Below, one piece after another: positions 8,130-16,932 of a stretch of 64,000 nt of DNA. Source of the DNA: Erwinia sp. HDF1-3R. GTDB taxonomy: Bacteria > Pseudomonadota > Gammaproteobacteria > Enterobacterales > Enterobacteriaceae. Below the pieces are notes generated by a model. It saw nothing but the letters and a program-made list of their open reading frames with translations. It ran no database searches and was not told where the DNA came from. Within the stretch, counting starts at the first letter, position 1; each line of letters opens with the position of its first letter. Position numbers and translations under genes: made by a program. The stretch lies in contig NZ_CP155071.1 in the NCBI RefSeq assembly GCF_039621855.1, positions 682,001-746,000 on the forward strand, given 5' to 3'.

Positions 8130-9845
8130 ATGACGACGGGCAGCAGACATGCACTTAAGACGGGCAACAGACACGCTCTGAACTGGACCAGTATTCTGGT
8201 CGCCATCCCGGTGGGTTTTGCCGCCACGCTGGTGACGCTGGGCTTCAGGCTGGTCATTGAAATTATCAACTCGCTGCTGTTTGGCAGTAAACAGGATGTC
8301 ACCCAGGCGATTGCCGTGTATCCGGCTTACTTCTGGCCGCTGATTGTGGGCGGCGGCGGCCTGATAGCCGGGTTCTTCCTGCGCTACGCCACGGCCATTG
8401 AGAAAAAAGAAACGGTGCGCACCGATTACCTGGAAGTGATCAATGCCAGGCTGGATGCCGTACCCACGAAAACGTCGCTGTTCCGCGCGCTCTCCTCGAT
8501 AGCCAGCATCGGCAGCGGCGCCTCCATCGGTAAAGAGGGACCGATGGTCCAGCTCTCGGCGCTTATTGGCAGCCTGATGGGGCGCTTCTGCTTTCCGCGT
8601 CTGGCGTTAAGAAACAGTGACGTTGTGGCGATGGCCGCCGCCGCTGGCCTCTCTTCGGTTTATCATGCGCCGCTGGCGTCGGCTATTTTCGTGGCGGAGA
8701 TCGCGTTTGGCATCTCGGCGCTACAGCGGCTTATCCCGCTGATCATCTCCTCAGGCGTGGCGGTACTCACGCTCTGGGCGCTGGGCTATCGCTCCGCCAT
8801 CTATCCTTTCTCCCACGCTCAGTTTGACCTGACGCCGGGGAATATGCTGCTGACCGTCGCGGTAGGCTTGCTGGCCGGGCTGGTGGGCGGCGGGATGATC
8901 TGGCTCATCCAGCAGAGTCGACAGCGCTTCAGTCGGGTGACAAGCCTGCCGCTGCGGCTGGGGCTGGGCGGGTTGATTGTTGGGGCGATGGCGATAGCCA
9001 CCCCGGCCATTCTCGGTAATGGCTATGAAGTGATTGTGGCGATCATGGCCGGTGGCTTTATGATCAAGGGGCTGGTGATTTTGCTGGTGCTGAAGATGCT
9101 CGCAACTGCCATATCGGTCGGGTCTAACGCCGTGGGCGGTCTGTTTACCCCGTCGCTGTTAACGGGCGCGGTGCTTGGCGTGCTGGTGGCGATGCTGGCG
9201 CGTCTGGCGGGTTTTCCGGTCAGCGATCCGGTGGTCTTTGCCGCCGTCGGCATGGGGGCGGTGCTGGCCTCAGTGAGTCAGGCTCCTCTGATGGCGATGC
9301 TGATGGTGCTGGAGATGACCCTCAACAGCAGCCTGCTGTTCCCGACGATGATCGCCTGCGTGCTGGCGACCATGACGGCTTACCGGCTACAGGTTAATAG
9401 CACCTACCCGGTGGTTAAGAACCACTTCAGCCGTTCGGATGCGAAGTTCGATTTCGACAACGGGATTATCTCGCAGTTTATCGTCTCCGGCGCGGCGCTA
9501 AAGCCTGGAGATTCGGTGGGCAAAGCGCTGGCAGTCAGCACGCTAAAGCGTGAGCGATTTGTCTATGTTATCAATGACAGCGGGCAATTTATGGGGGCCG
9601 TCTCTATTCACGATATTTCCCATAAGGTTCTGGATAAAGAGATCACGCTGGAGTCACCGGTTAGCTGCGTAGTGGATGCCAGCTTTCCTACCGTTTATGA
9701 AAACCAGACCATTACCCAGGGATGGGAGGCGTTTGCCAGAGTGACGCTGGAACGGCTGCCGGTGCTGAATAATCCCCAGGAACGGAAATACCTCGGTGCG
9801 CTGACCAAAACCAGCCTGATCCAGAAGGCTGAGGCGTTTCTTTAG
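8130..9845 (+). CDS. CLC-family chloride channel/transporter with C-terminal CBS region
   Basis: The 571-residue protein has the CLC membrane fold over residues about 20-425. GSGASIGKEGP (residues 128-138) contains the gating glutamate Glu136, and a second signature, NAVGGLFTPSLLTGA, lies in the second half. Residues about 440-571 look like a pair of CBS repeats (VSGAALKPGDSVGKAL and FPTVYENQTITQGWEAF), which in this family bind nucleotides or adjust gating. It resembles the ClcB class of enteric CLC proteins but carries GKEGP rather than the GREGA of E. coli ClcB, so I give no symbol. It is transcribed away from alx. Channel versus antiporter cannot be told from sequence alone. Confidence 0.85.
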   Translation: MTTGSRHALKTGNRHALNWTSILVAIPVGFAATLVTLGFRLVIEIINSLLFGSKQDVTQAIAVYPAYFWPLIVGGGGLIAGFFLRYATAIEKKETVRTDYLEVINARLDAVPTKTSLFRALSSIASIGSGASIGKEGPMVQLSALIGSLMGRFCFPRLALRNSDVVAMAAAAGLSSVYHAPLASAIFVAEIAFGISALQRLIPLIISSGVAVLTLWALGYRSAIYPFSHAQFDLTPGNMLLTVAVGLLAGLVGGGMIWLIQQSRQRFSRVTSLPLRLGLGGLIVGAMAIATPAILGNGYEVIVAIMAGGFMIKGLVILLVLKMLATAISVGSNAVGGLFTPSLLTGAVLGVLVAMLARLAGFPVSDPVVFAAVGMGAVLASVSQAPLMAMLMVLEMTLNSSLLFPTMIACVLATMTAYRLQVNSTYPVVKNHFSRSDAKFDFDNGIISQFIVSGAALKPGDSVGKALAVSTLKRERFVYVINDSGQFMGAVSIHDISHKVLDKEITLESPVSCVVDASFPTVYENQTITQGWEAFARVTLERLPVLNNPQERKYLGALTKTSLIQKAEAFL

Positions 9846-10092
9846 GCCTGCTGATAACCGGCGGGGCAGGGGATCACAGTGGGCTTTCACAGGGAATGTG
9901 GCTCCTTTTTATTGCTTAAACATTGAACAGGGTTCTCGGACATCCGTGAAACAGGCTAAACTTTGCTGAATAGAATGATCGCGCTCTCTTTCGGGAGGTG
10001 AATTTTTATCGTTACTTCATAAGCAGTTGAAGGATACATCACTCCTGTACGCTCCGCCGTTTCCTGCATCGCTATAAAAAGAGGCTCTTCTT

Positions 10093-10866
10093 ATGGGCGG
10101 TTTTGATTGTGTTTATGACGGCACTCTGGCGGTTGGCTATGCCAATGCGCTTTATTCACAACGGGGATATGAACTGTGCCATTCTCCCGATTTAACAGAA
10201 ATGAGAAAGAAATTCCTGCAGGAAAAAATCGGATACTGTAAAAATAAAATATCGGAAATGGAAAAGCTGTTTAATGACTTTATCGAAAATCATAATGAAA
10301 TAGGCGGTCGGCAATCAGCGCCTCATTACGATACTATGGTGATATTAGGCACGTTAAAATCACGTCTCGACTCAAGGCTTAATACGGCCATGGAATATGC
10401 CGAAAATAATAAGTTCTCACGGATAGTGATTACCGGTGGGTTTAACGGCAGCTTTTCAGAGAGTGGCTATATGGAAGAAAAACTTCTGGAAAGAGGTATT
10501 TCACCCTCACTCATCGTCGCGGAAAGCAGGGCGAGAGATACCCTGGGCAATGCGATCTTCTCGGCGGATATCTTCGCAGACCACAGCCACTCTGTTCTGG
10601 TTGTGACCTCTTGTTATCATGCTCCGCGCGCGCACTGTCTGTTTCGTAAGGTGCTTCCTCAGCATATTGGCCTCACCACTGCCATGAGCAAAAAACCTGA
10701 GGAGATGCGCTATCTCGAGCAAAACAGGAGGTCAGTGATCAACGATGAGATGCGTGCCCTTAACAAAGCGATTCGCAACATTGTTGGCTACTCTGAGCCT
10801 GGCGGAATGACACTGCAGCACTTCCACCGTAAGCTGTTGAGAGAGCATGATTTATATAAAGAATAA
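10093..10866 (+). CDS. DUF218 (YdcF/ElyC/SanA-like) protein
   Basis: This 257-residue soluble protein has a DUF218 core over residues about 77-210. It includes a beta strand MVILGTLK, then IVITGGFNG with the loop glycines, ESRARDTLGNAIFS (the conserved acidic/Asn-helix motif) and VLVVTSCYHAPRA (the strand followed by the conserved His/Arg). E. coli has the DUF218 gene ygjQ near alx-ygjP, so this may be its positional counterpart, but the similarity cannot be judged here. The first 75 residues are unusual, and the DNA is more AT-rich than its neighbours, hinting at a separate origin. No signal peptide or membrane helix is seen. Confidence 0.7.
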   Translation: MGGFDCVYDGTLAVGYANALYSQRGYELCHSPDLTEMRKKFLQEKIGYCKNKISEMEKLFNDFIENHNEIGGRQSAPHYDTMVILGTLKSRLDSRLNTAMEYAENNKFSRIVITGGFNGSFSESGYMEEKLLERGISPSLIVAESRARDTLGNAIFSADIFADHSHSVLVVTSCYHAPRAHCLFRKVLPQHIGLTTAMSKKPEEMRYLEQNRRSVINDEMRALNKAIRNIVGYSEPGGMTLQHFHRKLLREHDLYKE

Positions 10867-10976
10867 GCCGTTCGGACGCATAACAATGCATATCCGTTGC
10901 GGCAGACTCAGTGCTTACGCCTGCTTTATCGAATCAGGGCCGATGCCAGGCAAAGGCCCTGCGTCCATACAGCGGC

Positions 10977-11483
10977 TTATTTTTTAGCTTCAACGCCCGG
11001 TGCGGCTGAGCGAACCATAAACTGTTCGGTCACGTCCGGTAGATGCTTAAGCGCCCAGTCGGCCATGGCGACTTCTTCCTCGCGAATTTGTGCAAAAATA
11101 CGTGCGCCTTCGCGATCGCCAACCAGTTCGGCCGCCGCAATGAGCGAGGTATAGCTGGCTATCTCAAGGTTTTCAAAAACATAGCCGCTGATCGCGCCCT
11201 TTACCACTTCATCATCGGCCAGCATGCCGCCCATTGCCTGGCCGAGTGCCGACAGCTTCCCGACCGCATCCTTAAGCGTAGAGTGGGAGGTGTCAAAGCG
11301 ATCAATAACCGACTGCACCAGCACCTGCTGCTGCCGCGTCTCCTCAATATGCTGTTTAATGCGTGCCTTTAAATCCGGGTAGTGCTCCAGTCGTCCGGCC
11401 ATTTTTTCAAGCATGCTTTCTGCCTGCTTTTCCATTGCATGGGCGTCTTTAACCCAGGCCAGGTAGTTTTCCTGATGTGTCAT
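10977..11483 (-). CDS. DUF892 ferritin-like stress protein (YciE-type)
   Basis: The 168-residue protein reads as a four-helix bundle of the DUF892 ferritin-like family. An N-terminal helix MTHQENYLAWVKDAHAMEKQAE has the conserved acidic and histidine positions. The later helices contain GYVFENLEIASYTSLIAAAE and IREEEVAMADW, giving the Glu/Asp pattern expected for a di-metal site. E. coli YciE and YciF are general-stress members of the same family. It lies with DUF2382 genes, another stress group. It ends in a short lysine tail. A GC hairpin around 10938-10968 may end its transcript. The family assignment is firm, the function only broadly known. Confidence 0.85.
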   Translation of the reverse strand: MTHQENYLAWVKDAHAMEKQAESMLEKMAGRLEHYPDLKARIKQHIEETRQQQVLVQSVIDRFDTSHSTLKDAVGKLSALGQAMGGMLADDEVVKGAISGYVFENLEIASYTSLIAAAELVGDREGARIFAQIREEEVAMADWALKHLPDVTEQFMVRSAAPGVEAKK

Positions 11484-12020
11484 CTTGGACCTCTTAATGT
11501 GTCATGGCGCGCCAGAACGTACGATTGCCATAGATGCGTTTTAAAAAAACCTTTCAGAGAAAAACGACTTTAAATATCTATTTAAAGGGTAGGCCATAAC
11601 TGGAGCGTGCAGGGAAGAAATAAAAATAAATGCGATATTGAGACGACTTTTGTCGGCGTGAGTCAACAACAGGGGTAACCGTGCTTCTAAATAGCGCTAC
11701 AGATTCGAGCCATGTGTTATGCAGGCCGTCGCACGCGTGGCTGCACGTAGCGAGGCGAAGGGATAAATTTATACCCTGTGTGAGTGACGTGACCTCCGGC
11801 TGCAACGAATTGTAAGTAAAGGTTTGAATTCTGCTGAATATAAACAGGAACGGCACCGCTTCGCTATTTTTTACTACGATCATTTTCCGCTGTGAATACA
11901 AAAAGTCCGTATGACTCCCTGAAAAAAGGAGTTATTCACAGCAGGATGATGAATTAAACGAAAATATCGCTCAGTGGTTTATTAAAGACTGGCACTATGC
12001 CGGTTGCAGAGGAGAAAAGT
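11484..12020. other. Intergenic region with one copy of a diverged repeat
   Basis: No convincing gene is seen. The left part must carry the promoter of the DUF892 gene. Positions about 11680-11820 hold one copy of an intergenic repeat whose partner is near 14235-14378 in the opposite orientation. The right end has a good ribosome binding site (GAGGAG) for the broken SDR gene at 12021. Confidence 0.5.
11680..11820 (+). repeat. Diverged intergenic repeat, copy A
   Basis: Read on the plus strand, the core TTCTAAATAGCGCTACAG, then GAGCCATG and GCGTGGCTGC, aligns by eye with the minus-strand sequence near 14378-14290. About 80 bases match at roughly 70 percent, then a weaker tail contains GCTGCAACG. 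It shows no open reading frame. The function is unknown; it could be a small mobile repeat or a structured RNA. Confidence 0.5.
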
Positions 12021-12239
12021 ATGTCTGGAACAGATCGCCCTCAACCCCCTCTACCAGAACAGCAGCAGTCATGGCCTGGCAGTACAAACAAGATGCAGCC
12101 CCGGCCCGACCTTGGTGAAGAATCTTACAAAGGCTCTGGCCGGCTGGCCGGGAAGAAAGCCACCATCACCGGCTACGCTGTTAAATCTATGACAGAACAT
12201 CCTGACCAGAGGATACGGGCCCTGGCGTGCATGGCCTGA
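12021..12239 (+). pseudogene. 5' fragment of an SDR oxidoreductase gene (YghA/YhdF-like)
   Basis: The first 50 or so codons encode the characteristic start of the large SDR subfamily of stress-associated oxidoreductases: a proline/glutamine-rich leader (MSGTDRPQPPLPEQQQSWPG), then DLGEESYKGSGRLAGKKATITG. The last part is the beginning of the Rossmann fold. Homology stops right after the TITG strand, where the glycine-rich NAD(P) loop should follow. The frame then runs through unrelated codons to a stop at 12239. The gene has lost over 80 percent of its usual length of about 290 residues and must be non-functional. A good ribosome binding site remains. It sits in the stress-gene group, where such SDR genes are common. 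Confidence 0.75.
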
Positions 12240-12499
12240 AACAGGTCGTCAGGAAGAGGAAGAGACAGAAGGGGCCGGACACCTTATTTCCACCCAAAAG
12301 CCACAGGAGCTGGCAAAACGCATGTTGAAATTTTGCTGCGGCTTTATAAAGGCAGGACAGGTTGTGGGCAGGGAACGCCCGCGGAAGCAGGGAGAGTGGG
12401 AGGGGAGTAAAATGCGTAACGGTGCGCGCTCCCAGACGGAAGCTGCGCACCGCGTTCATAAGTCTTCACTTCCCCGCAACGGACGCGGGGAGAGGCTGC
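12240..12499. other. Remnant-like sequence without recognisable gene
   Basis: This stretch follows the broken SDR gene and precedes the end of the DUF2382 gene. Short open frames exist on both strands, but none resembles a protein I know. It may be decayed coding DNA left by the deletion that removed the rest of the SDR gene. A short hairpin around CTTCCCCGCAACGGACGCGGGGAG (about 12467-12491) could terminate the DUF2382 transcript. Confidence 0.4.
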
Positions 12500-13360
12500 T
12501 TAGAACTTCTTATCAACGGGCGGGGTGTTAAGACGCGTTTCTTTATCGTGCTCAACTTCCACTTCCTGACGACGTACGCTGTCCTTAACGGTTTCGGTAC
12601 GGGCAGTTTCTTCGCCGCGAAGACCGACTTCCTCTTTCACACGCGTGGTCTTCTCGATAGTTGGGATTTCATGAGACTCTTCAACCTCGATGGTTTTATC
12701 GGACCAGTCAACGTCGTTCAGGTAGGCAGGTTCATCGACTGCGCGACGGAAAACTTCAGCGTGCTGATCGTACAGTGAAACGTCTTCTGCCACTTCATCT
12801 TCTACCGTGTAACGGCGAAGGCGAACGGAACCATCGCTGACCTGACGCTTACCAATTGCCACTTCTTCTTCCGCAAGCTTCAGCGCATCGCGGTCGGTTT
12901 CAAGACCTTTACCTGCTGGCGTGCCTGCTGGCGTGGCGACAGGGGGCTGAGCCGTTGAAGAGAGCGAGCCTGGGGTCGTACCAAGGTCATTGGTCTCTCC
13001 GGCAAATTCGCCGCCGGTCAGCGCGCCACGGTGGGTGGACAGCGAAGAGTAGTCGGCTGCAAAGGCGCTCAGTTCATGTTCAATATGGTCGGCCTGGTCT
13101 TTAGGGACTTTTACCGTAAGCAGAACGCCGCCGGAACGCAGCGCTTTGCTGTACTCGGTGGCATAGTTATCATCGACATCGGTACCGAACAGACGCTGCC
13201 AGAAGCTTGGGTGGCGAATCTCTTTATCTTCGACCTGTAATCTTTTACCTGAAATAATATCGATATTTTTTTCAGCAATACCTTCGACGATCAATTTTTC
13301 TTTCGCCGCTTCTGCCTGTTGAAGTTGGTTGAATGCGGTTACGATTTTTTCATGTGACAT
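12500..13360 (-). CDS. YsnF/AvaK-type DUF2382 stress protein
   Basis: The 286-residue protein has an N-terminal general-stress/heat-induced domain of about 110 residues (MSHEKIVTAFNQLQQAEAAKEKLI, with SGGVLLTVKVP). A Pro/Ala/Gly linker around residues 128-155 follows, and then a C-terminal DUF2382 domain (residues about 160-280). That domain has the typical LKLAEEEVAIGKRQVSDGSVRLRR start and repeated charged beta hairpins. The layout matches Bacillus YsnF-like proteins, which are stress-associated and of unknown mechanism. It is preceded on the same strand by a second, single-domain DUF2382 gene, 26 bases upstream, so the two form an operon. No membrane segment is seen. Confidence 0.85.
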   Translation of the reverse strand: MSHEKIVTAFNQLQQAEAAKEKLIVEGIAEKNIDIISGKRLQVEDKEIRHPSFWQRLFGTDVDDNYATEYSKALRSGGVLLTVKVPKDQADHIEHELSAFAADYSSLSTHRGALTGGEFAGETNDLGTTPGSLSSTAQPPVATPAGTPAGKGLETDRDALKLAEEEVAIGKRQVSDGSVRLRRYTVEDEVAEDVSLYDQHAEVFRRAVDEPAYLNDVDWSDKTIEVEESHEIPTIEKTTRVKEEVGLRGEETARTETVKDSVRRQEVEVEHDKETRLNTPPVDKKF

Positions 13361-13386
13361 AAATGGATCCTCGTAGATTAATTAAA

Positions 13387-13794
13387 TCAGGTTTCTTCTT
13401 TCTCGATAGTGACTTCCTGATTACGCAGAGTAATACTCTGCCTGAAATTTTCGGTTTTGCTGCGCTTGTGGATATGAATTTCTTCCTTAAGCACGTTTCG
13501 ACGGACAATTTCTACCTGTTCCTCAATGACGGGAATAATAAGCACATCCCCTTCCTGACGAACCTGCGGTGAATCGTTTTCACCCAGCACCTGATTAATG
13601 GCAACATGTCGAATGTCGACTTCATCGTGAGACAGCTCGGCTTCAAGTAACTCTTCATTGACGTGTGTCGTGCGATGTATGCGGTACCTCGCGTCGACGC
13701 TGCGTTCTTTAGAGATGTTAACCTGCTCTTCAGCCAGCTGCATTTTATCTACGCCTTCAGCGTATTCATCCAGCGGCTCGTTTTTATTTCCCAT
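13387..13794 (-). CDS. DUF2382 domain protein
   Basis: This 135-residue protein consists almost entirely of one DUF2382 domain: MQLAEEQVNISKERSVDARYRIHR near the start, then alternating charged strands ending in ITLRNQEVTIEKEET. It is highly acidic and predicted to be soluble and cytoplasmic. It is the first gene of a two-gene operon with the YsnF-like gene, which carries a second copy of the same domain and is reached after 26 bases. The pair suggests cooperation or redundancy in a stress response. The molecular role is unknown. Confidence 0.8.
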   Translation of the reverse strand: MGNKNEPLDEYAEGVDKMQLAEEQVNISKERSVDARYRIHRTTHVNEELLEAELSHDEVDIRHVAINQVLGENDSPQVRQEGDVLIIPVIEEQVEIVRRNVLKEEIHIHKRSKTENFRQSITLRNQEVTIEKEET

Positions 13795-14372
13795 ATGGTT
13801 AACCTTAGTGAGAATATTTAAAAAGTTGCCATCGGGCTGAACGCGTATTTAATTCACCGCTTCGGTATAACGTCCTGCACGCTTTTAACTTTAGCAAGAA
13901 ATGCTCATGGCGCGAGTTTAATTGGCCTTTCAAATGTAACAGGTTGTAATTTGGGTTAAAGTAACGCATTACCCAGGAATGCTCTTATTTTAAAGGGCTT
14001 AAATGAATGATTCTGATAAAATAATGTCTCAGAAGTTATTATGAAAAAATTTATTTAACGTTATTTGATAAAGTGCTTTAGAGGGTTATATGCCGAAATT
14101 TTCATTTATTTATGAGCCTGGTAGTACCATATAATATAAGAGTTATCGCGTCGCGGGATGGCTTAAATGCAGGATTATCGACCATCCGGGTAGCGCGCCC
14201 TTGAAAAATAGCAGCACGCAATATCGCTCAACGCTGTAGTGTACCCCGGTTGCACCCTGCACAACGCCGTCACGGCGTGAATCCGTCCATGGAGCCTCGG
14301 CTCGCGCAGCCATGCGCCCGATGGTCTGCTTAGCTGCATGGCTCCACCTGTAGCACTTTTTAGAACCGCTAT
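13795..14372. other. Intergenic region upstream of the DUF2382 operon
   Basis: The left part is AT-rich (about 13950-14140) and should carry the promoter of the DUF2382 operon, which reads leftwards. The right part holds copy B of the diverged repeat. I see no gene. A minus-strand frame from within ygjP to 14143 is a chance extension. Confidence 0.5.
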
Positions 14373-14378
14373 TTAGCT
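14235..14378 (-). repeat. Diverged intergenic repeat, copy B
   Basis: Read on the minus strand it begins TTCTAAAAAGTGCTACAG, then GGAGCCATG, GCGCATGGCTGC and GAGGCTCCATGG, matching copy A (11680-11820, plus strand) at about 70 percent over 80 bases by eye. The tail continues to GGTGCAACCGG, which again has a counterpart in copy A. It abuts the 3' end of ygjP. The two copies thus bracket the stress-gene cluster as inverted repeats. Confidence 0.5.
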
Positions 14379-14873
14379 CTCCCGGCCACGCAGCGCCTGT
14401 TCGGTCAGCCATAGCCGCGTGTCAAACTCCAGCTGGTGATACTGCGGCTCCATATGACAGCAGAGCTGGTAGAAACTCTTGTTATGATCCTTCTCTTTTA
14501 TATGTGCCAGCTCGTGAACCACGATCATTCGCAGGAAAGCCTCGGGGGCCTGCTTAAAGATGGTGGCGACGCGAATCTCGGCCTTAGCCTTTAACTTCCC
14601 GCCCTGAACCCGTGAAATGGCGGTATGCAGCCCAAGCGCATGCTTCATCACCTTTATTTTACTGTCGTAAATCACCTTATTGAGCGGGGGCGCGTTACGT
14701 AGTGCCTGCGTTTTTAGCGTTAGCGCATAGTCATAGAGTGCGCGATCGCTGGTGATATTGTGCCCCTCAGGATAGCGCTTGCGCAGCACGTCACCCAGCC
14801 GCTGCTCATCGATCAGCTGGCGAACCTGTGCCAGCAGCGACTCGGGATACCCCTGAAGATAAATCAATGACAT
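14373..14873 (-). CDS. ygjP: YgjP-like metallopeptidase-domain protein
   Basis: The 166-residue protein carries the zinc motif [11 protein letters not shown] around residue 119 (HExxH followed by a downstream histidine) and the flanking [12 protein letters not shown] helix, defining the YgjP/WLM-like family (DUF45). In E. coli YgjP is a small cytoplasmic protein reported to have nucleotide pyrophosphatase activity despite its peptidase-like motif, so the true reaction is not settled. It diverges from rlmG with about 80 bases between the starts, which is the E. coli arrangement. Length and motif fit; confidence is high for identity. Confidence 0.92.
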   Translation of the reverse strand: MSLIYLQGYPESLLAQVRQLIDEQRLGDVLRKRYPEGHNITSDRALYDYALTLKTQALRNAPPLNKVIYDSKIKVMKHALGLHTAISRVQGGKLKAKAEIRVATIFKQAPEAFLRMIVVHELAHIKEKDHNKSFYQLCCHMEPQYHQLEFDTRLWLTEQALRGRES

Positions 14874-14954
14874 GCCTGCTCCTGCAAGAAAAACGTTTAC
14901 TGTCGGCCCGTTTTAGGGGATAAATCGCGGGAATTTTACCACGCCGGAGATCCC

Positions 14955-16082
14955 ATGAGCCAACTCGAACTGAGCCACCGCACGCTGACGCTGCATCGTT
15001 TTCCCCAGATGCGCGAAGAGAGTCCGCTGCAGGCCTGGGACGCCGCAGATGAATATCTGCTGAAACACCTTGAAAACTCAGCGATCGGTGGCCCCACCAT
15101 CCTGTTTAACGATACCTTCGGAACGCTGGCCTGCGCCCTGCAGGGCGAAGACCTGTACAGCGTCAGCGATTCTTATATCAGCCAGCAGGCGACGCGGCAA
15201 AATCTCTCGCTGAACGGGATGGACGAAGGCGAAGTGCGCCTGCTGGACAGTTTGTCCCCCCTGCCTGCCGCGCCCGCCCGCGTGCTGATTAAAATCCCCA
15301 GGACGCTGGCCCTGCTGGAGCAGCAGCTACGCGCCCTGCGCAGCGTGGTCACCCCTGACACGCAGGTGATTGCCGCAGCCAGAGCGAAGGATATTCATAC
15401 CTCGACCCTACAGCTGTTTGAGCGCGTGCTGGGGCCAACCACCACCTCGCTGGCAGTGAAAAAAGCGCGGCTGGTCTTCTGTACGCCAGACCTGCCGACG
15501 CTGGCCGAAGAGTCCGCAACCTACGTATGGCCGCTGGAGGGCACCGACTATCAGATTCACAACCACGCTAACGTCTTTGCCCGCAGCGGCCTGGACGTGG
15601 GTGCGCGTTTCTTTATGGCGCATTTGCCGGAAAACGTTGAGGGTGAGATGGTTGACCTCGGCTGCGGTAATGGTGTCATTGGCCTGACGGCGCTGGCGCA
15701 GAATCCGGCGGCTGAGATGCATTTTATTGATGAATCCTATATGGCAGTTGCCTCAAGTCAGCTGAACGTCGCCACCAACCGCCCGGACGACCTGGCCCGC
15801 AGCCATTTTGCCGTCAATAATGCGCTGGCCGGATTCCCCTCCGACCGTCTGCATGCGGTGCTGTGCAACCCGCCGTTTCACCAGCAGAACACCCTGACCG
15901 ATCACATTGCCTGGCAGATGTTTCGCGACGCCCGTCGCTGCCTGCAGTACGGCGGTGAACTGCGCGTGGTCGGTAATCGTCACCTGGACTACTACCGCAA
16001 GATGAAAAAGCTGTTCGGCAACTGCACCACCGTCGCCTCACATCAGAAATTCGTCATACTGCGTTCAGTTAAGCTTCGCTAA
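14955..16082 (+). CDS. rlmG: 23S rRNA (guanine-1835-N2)-methyltransferase RlmG
   Basis: The 375-residue protein has the two-domain layout of RlmG and RsmC. There is a degenerate N-terminal methyltransferase-like domain of about 190 residues and an active C-terminal Rossmann domain with the S-adenosylmethionine motif [12 protein letters not shown] (about residue 235) and the catalytic NPPFH (about residue 302). RlmG methylates G1835 of 23S rRNA. It starts with [17 protein letters not shown], typical of the family, and diverges from ygjP as in E. coli. It converges on the laccase-domain gene with only 13 bases between the stops. Confidence 0.95.
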   Translation: MSQLELSHRTLTLHRFPQMREESPLQAWDAADEYLLKHLENSAIGGPTILFNDTFGTLACALQGEDLYSVSDSYISQQATRQNLSLNGMDEGEVRLLDSLSPLPAAPARVLIKIPRTLALLEQQLRALRSVVTPDTQVIAAARAKDIHTSTLQLFERVLGPTTTSLAVKKARLVFCTPDLPTLAEESATYVWPLEGTDYQIHNHANVFARSGLDVGARFFMAHLPENVEGEMVDLGCGNGVIGLTALAQNPAAEMHFIDESYMAVASSQLNVATNRPDDLARSHFAVNNALAGFPSDRLHAVLCNPPFHQQNTLTDHIAWQMFRDARRCLQYGGELRVVGNRHLDYYRKMKKLFGNCTTVASHQKFVILRSVKLR

Positions 16083-16095
16083 ATCCGGCGTTTCC

Positions 16096-16815
16096 TTACG
16101 CCTGACGCCGTGAGATCCACGAAAATCGCTGCTCATAGCCATGATTAAAGTGGCTATTGCGGCGATAGCTCGCCTGCTCTTCCGCCATACAGTAGGTGCA
16201 GATCCGACTTGTTTCGATCTGCGCTTCCGGCACGCCTTCGCGCATCGCCATACGTTTTGCCAGCAGCGGCAGGTCAAACCAGACCCCCTGGGTGGTCCCT
16301 GCGGCCTGAGCGCGCCGCGCGTGGGGGTTGGTGGGCTGCTGAGGGGAGAAGGGCAGCAGCGGTGCAAGCCCGTGCGGGTTTTCCTCCGCCGTGCGGGCAA
16401 TCAGGTCTTCTCCCAGCTCATAGCAGCAGGGGCCGATGGCCGGGCCAATCGCTATAAACAGACTTTCCGGCGTGGCGCCCTGTTCACACAGGCGACGAAG
16501 AGTGTTGATCAGCACGCCCTTTAGCGCGCCGTTCAGACCCGCGTGTACGGCGGCAACCTGGCGCTGGCGGGTATCGGCAATCAGAATGGGCAGGCAGTCG
16601 GCGGTGTAAACGGCGACCGGACGCGCTCCGGTGGCGATCAGCGCATCCGCTTCGCGGCTTTTTACCGGCAGCGCGTCGCTGTCGGGCACCACCACGGCGG
16701 TATGACGCTGGTGATTGTAGATGGCATCCGCGGGAGGCCGCTCTCCGGCGGGCAGGAAGGCGTGATCGAGCCAGTCGAAGGACGACAGCAGCGGTGAGTG
16801 CCAGACAGGGGTCAT
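16096..16815 (-). CDS. YfiH/LACC1-type laccase-domain protein (polyphenol oxidase family)
   Basis: This 239-residue protein is a DUF152 / YfiH-family member. It contains AVYTADCLPILIAD with the metal-ligand cysteine, AAVHAGLNGALKGV with the metal-ligand histidine, and IGPAIGPCCYELGEDL near the middle. Such proteins are annotated as polyphenol oxidases; human LACC1 and bacterial relatives act as purine nucleoside phosphorylase/deaminases, and YfiH of E. coli has been tied to cell-wall precursor editing. Enterics usually carry yfiH next to clpB, so this may be a second copy. It is alone on the minus strand between rlmG and a phosphatase gene. The family is firm, the activity open. Confidence 0.85.
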   Translation of the reverse strand: MTPVWHSPLLSSFDWLDHAFLPAGERPPADAIYNHQRHTAVVVPDSDALPVKSREADALIATGARPVAVYTADCLPILIADTRQRQVAAVHAGLNGALKGVLINTLRRLCEQGATPESLFIAIGPAIGPCCYELGEDLIARTAEENPHGLAPLLPFSPQQPTNPHARRAQAAGTTQGVWFDLPLLAKRMAMREGVPEAQIETSRICTYCMAEEQASYRRNSHFNHGYEQRFSWISRRQA

Positions 16816-16932
16816 AGGGTTTCCTTATCGGTAGCCAGCAGGTGAACAATCTCTTCACATTATGCGGGAAATGCGACATTTTAAGGCGTTATTTCACCCC
16901 TCCTTCTAAAACTTTCAGACAGGGAAACGCCA

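Noticed and set aside
11578..11901. 107-codon minus-strand frame between the DUF892 and SDR fragments
   Set aside because: It spans the intergenic repeat, has no ribosome binding site and no recognisable features.
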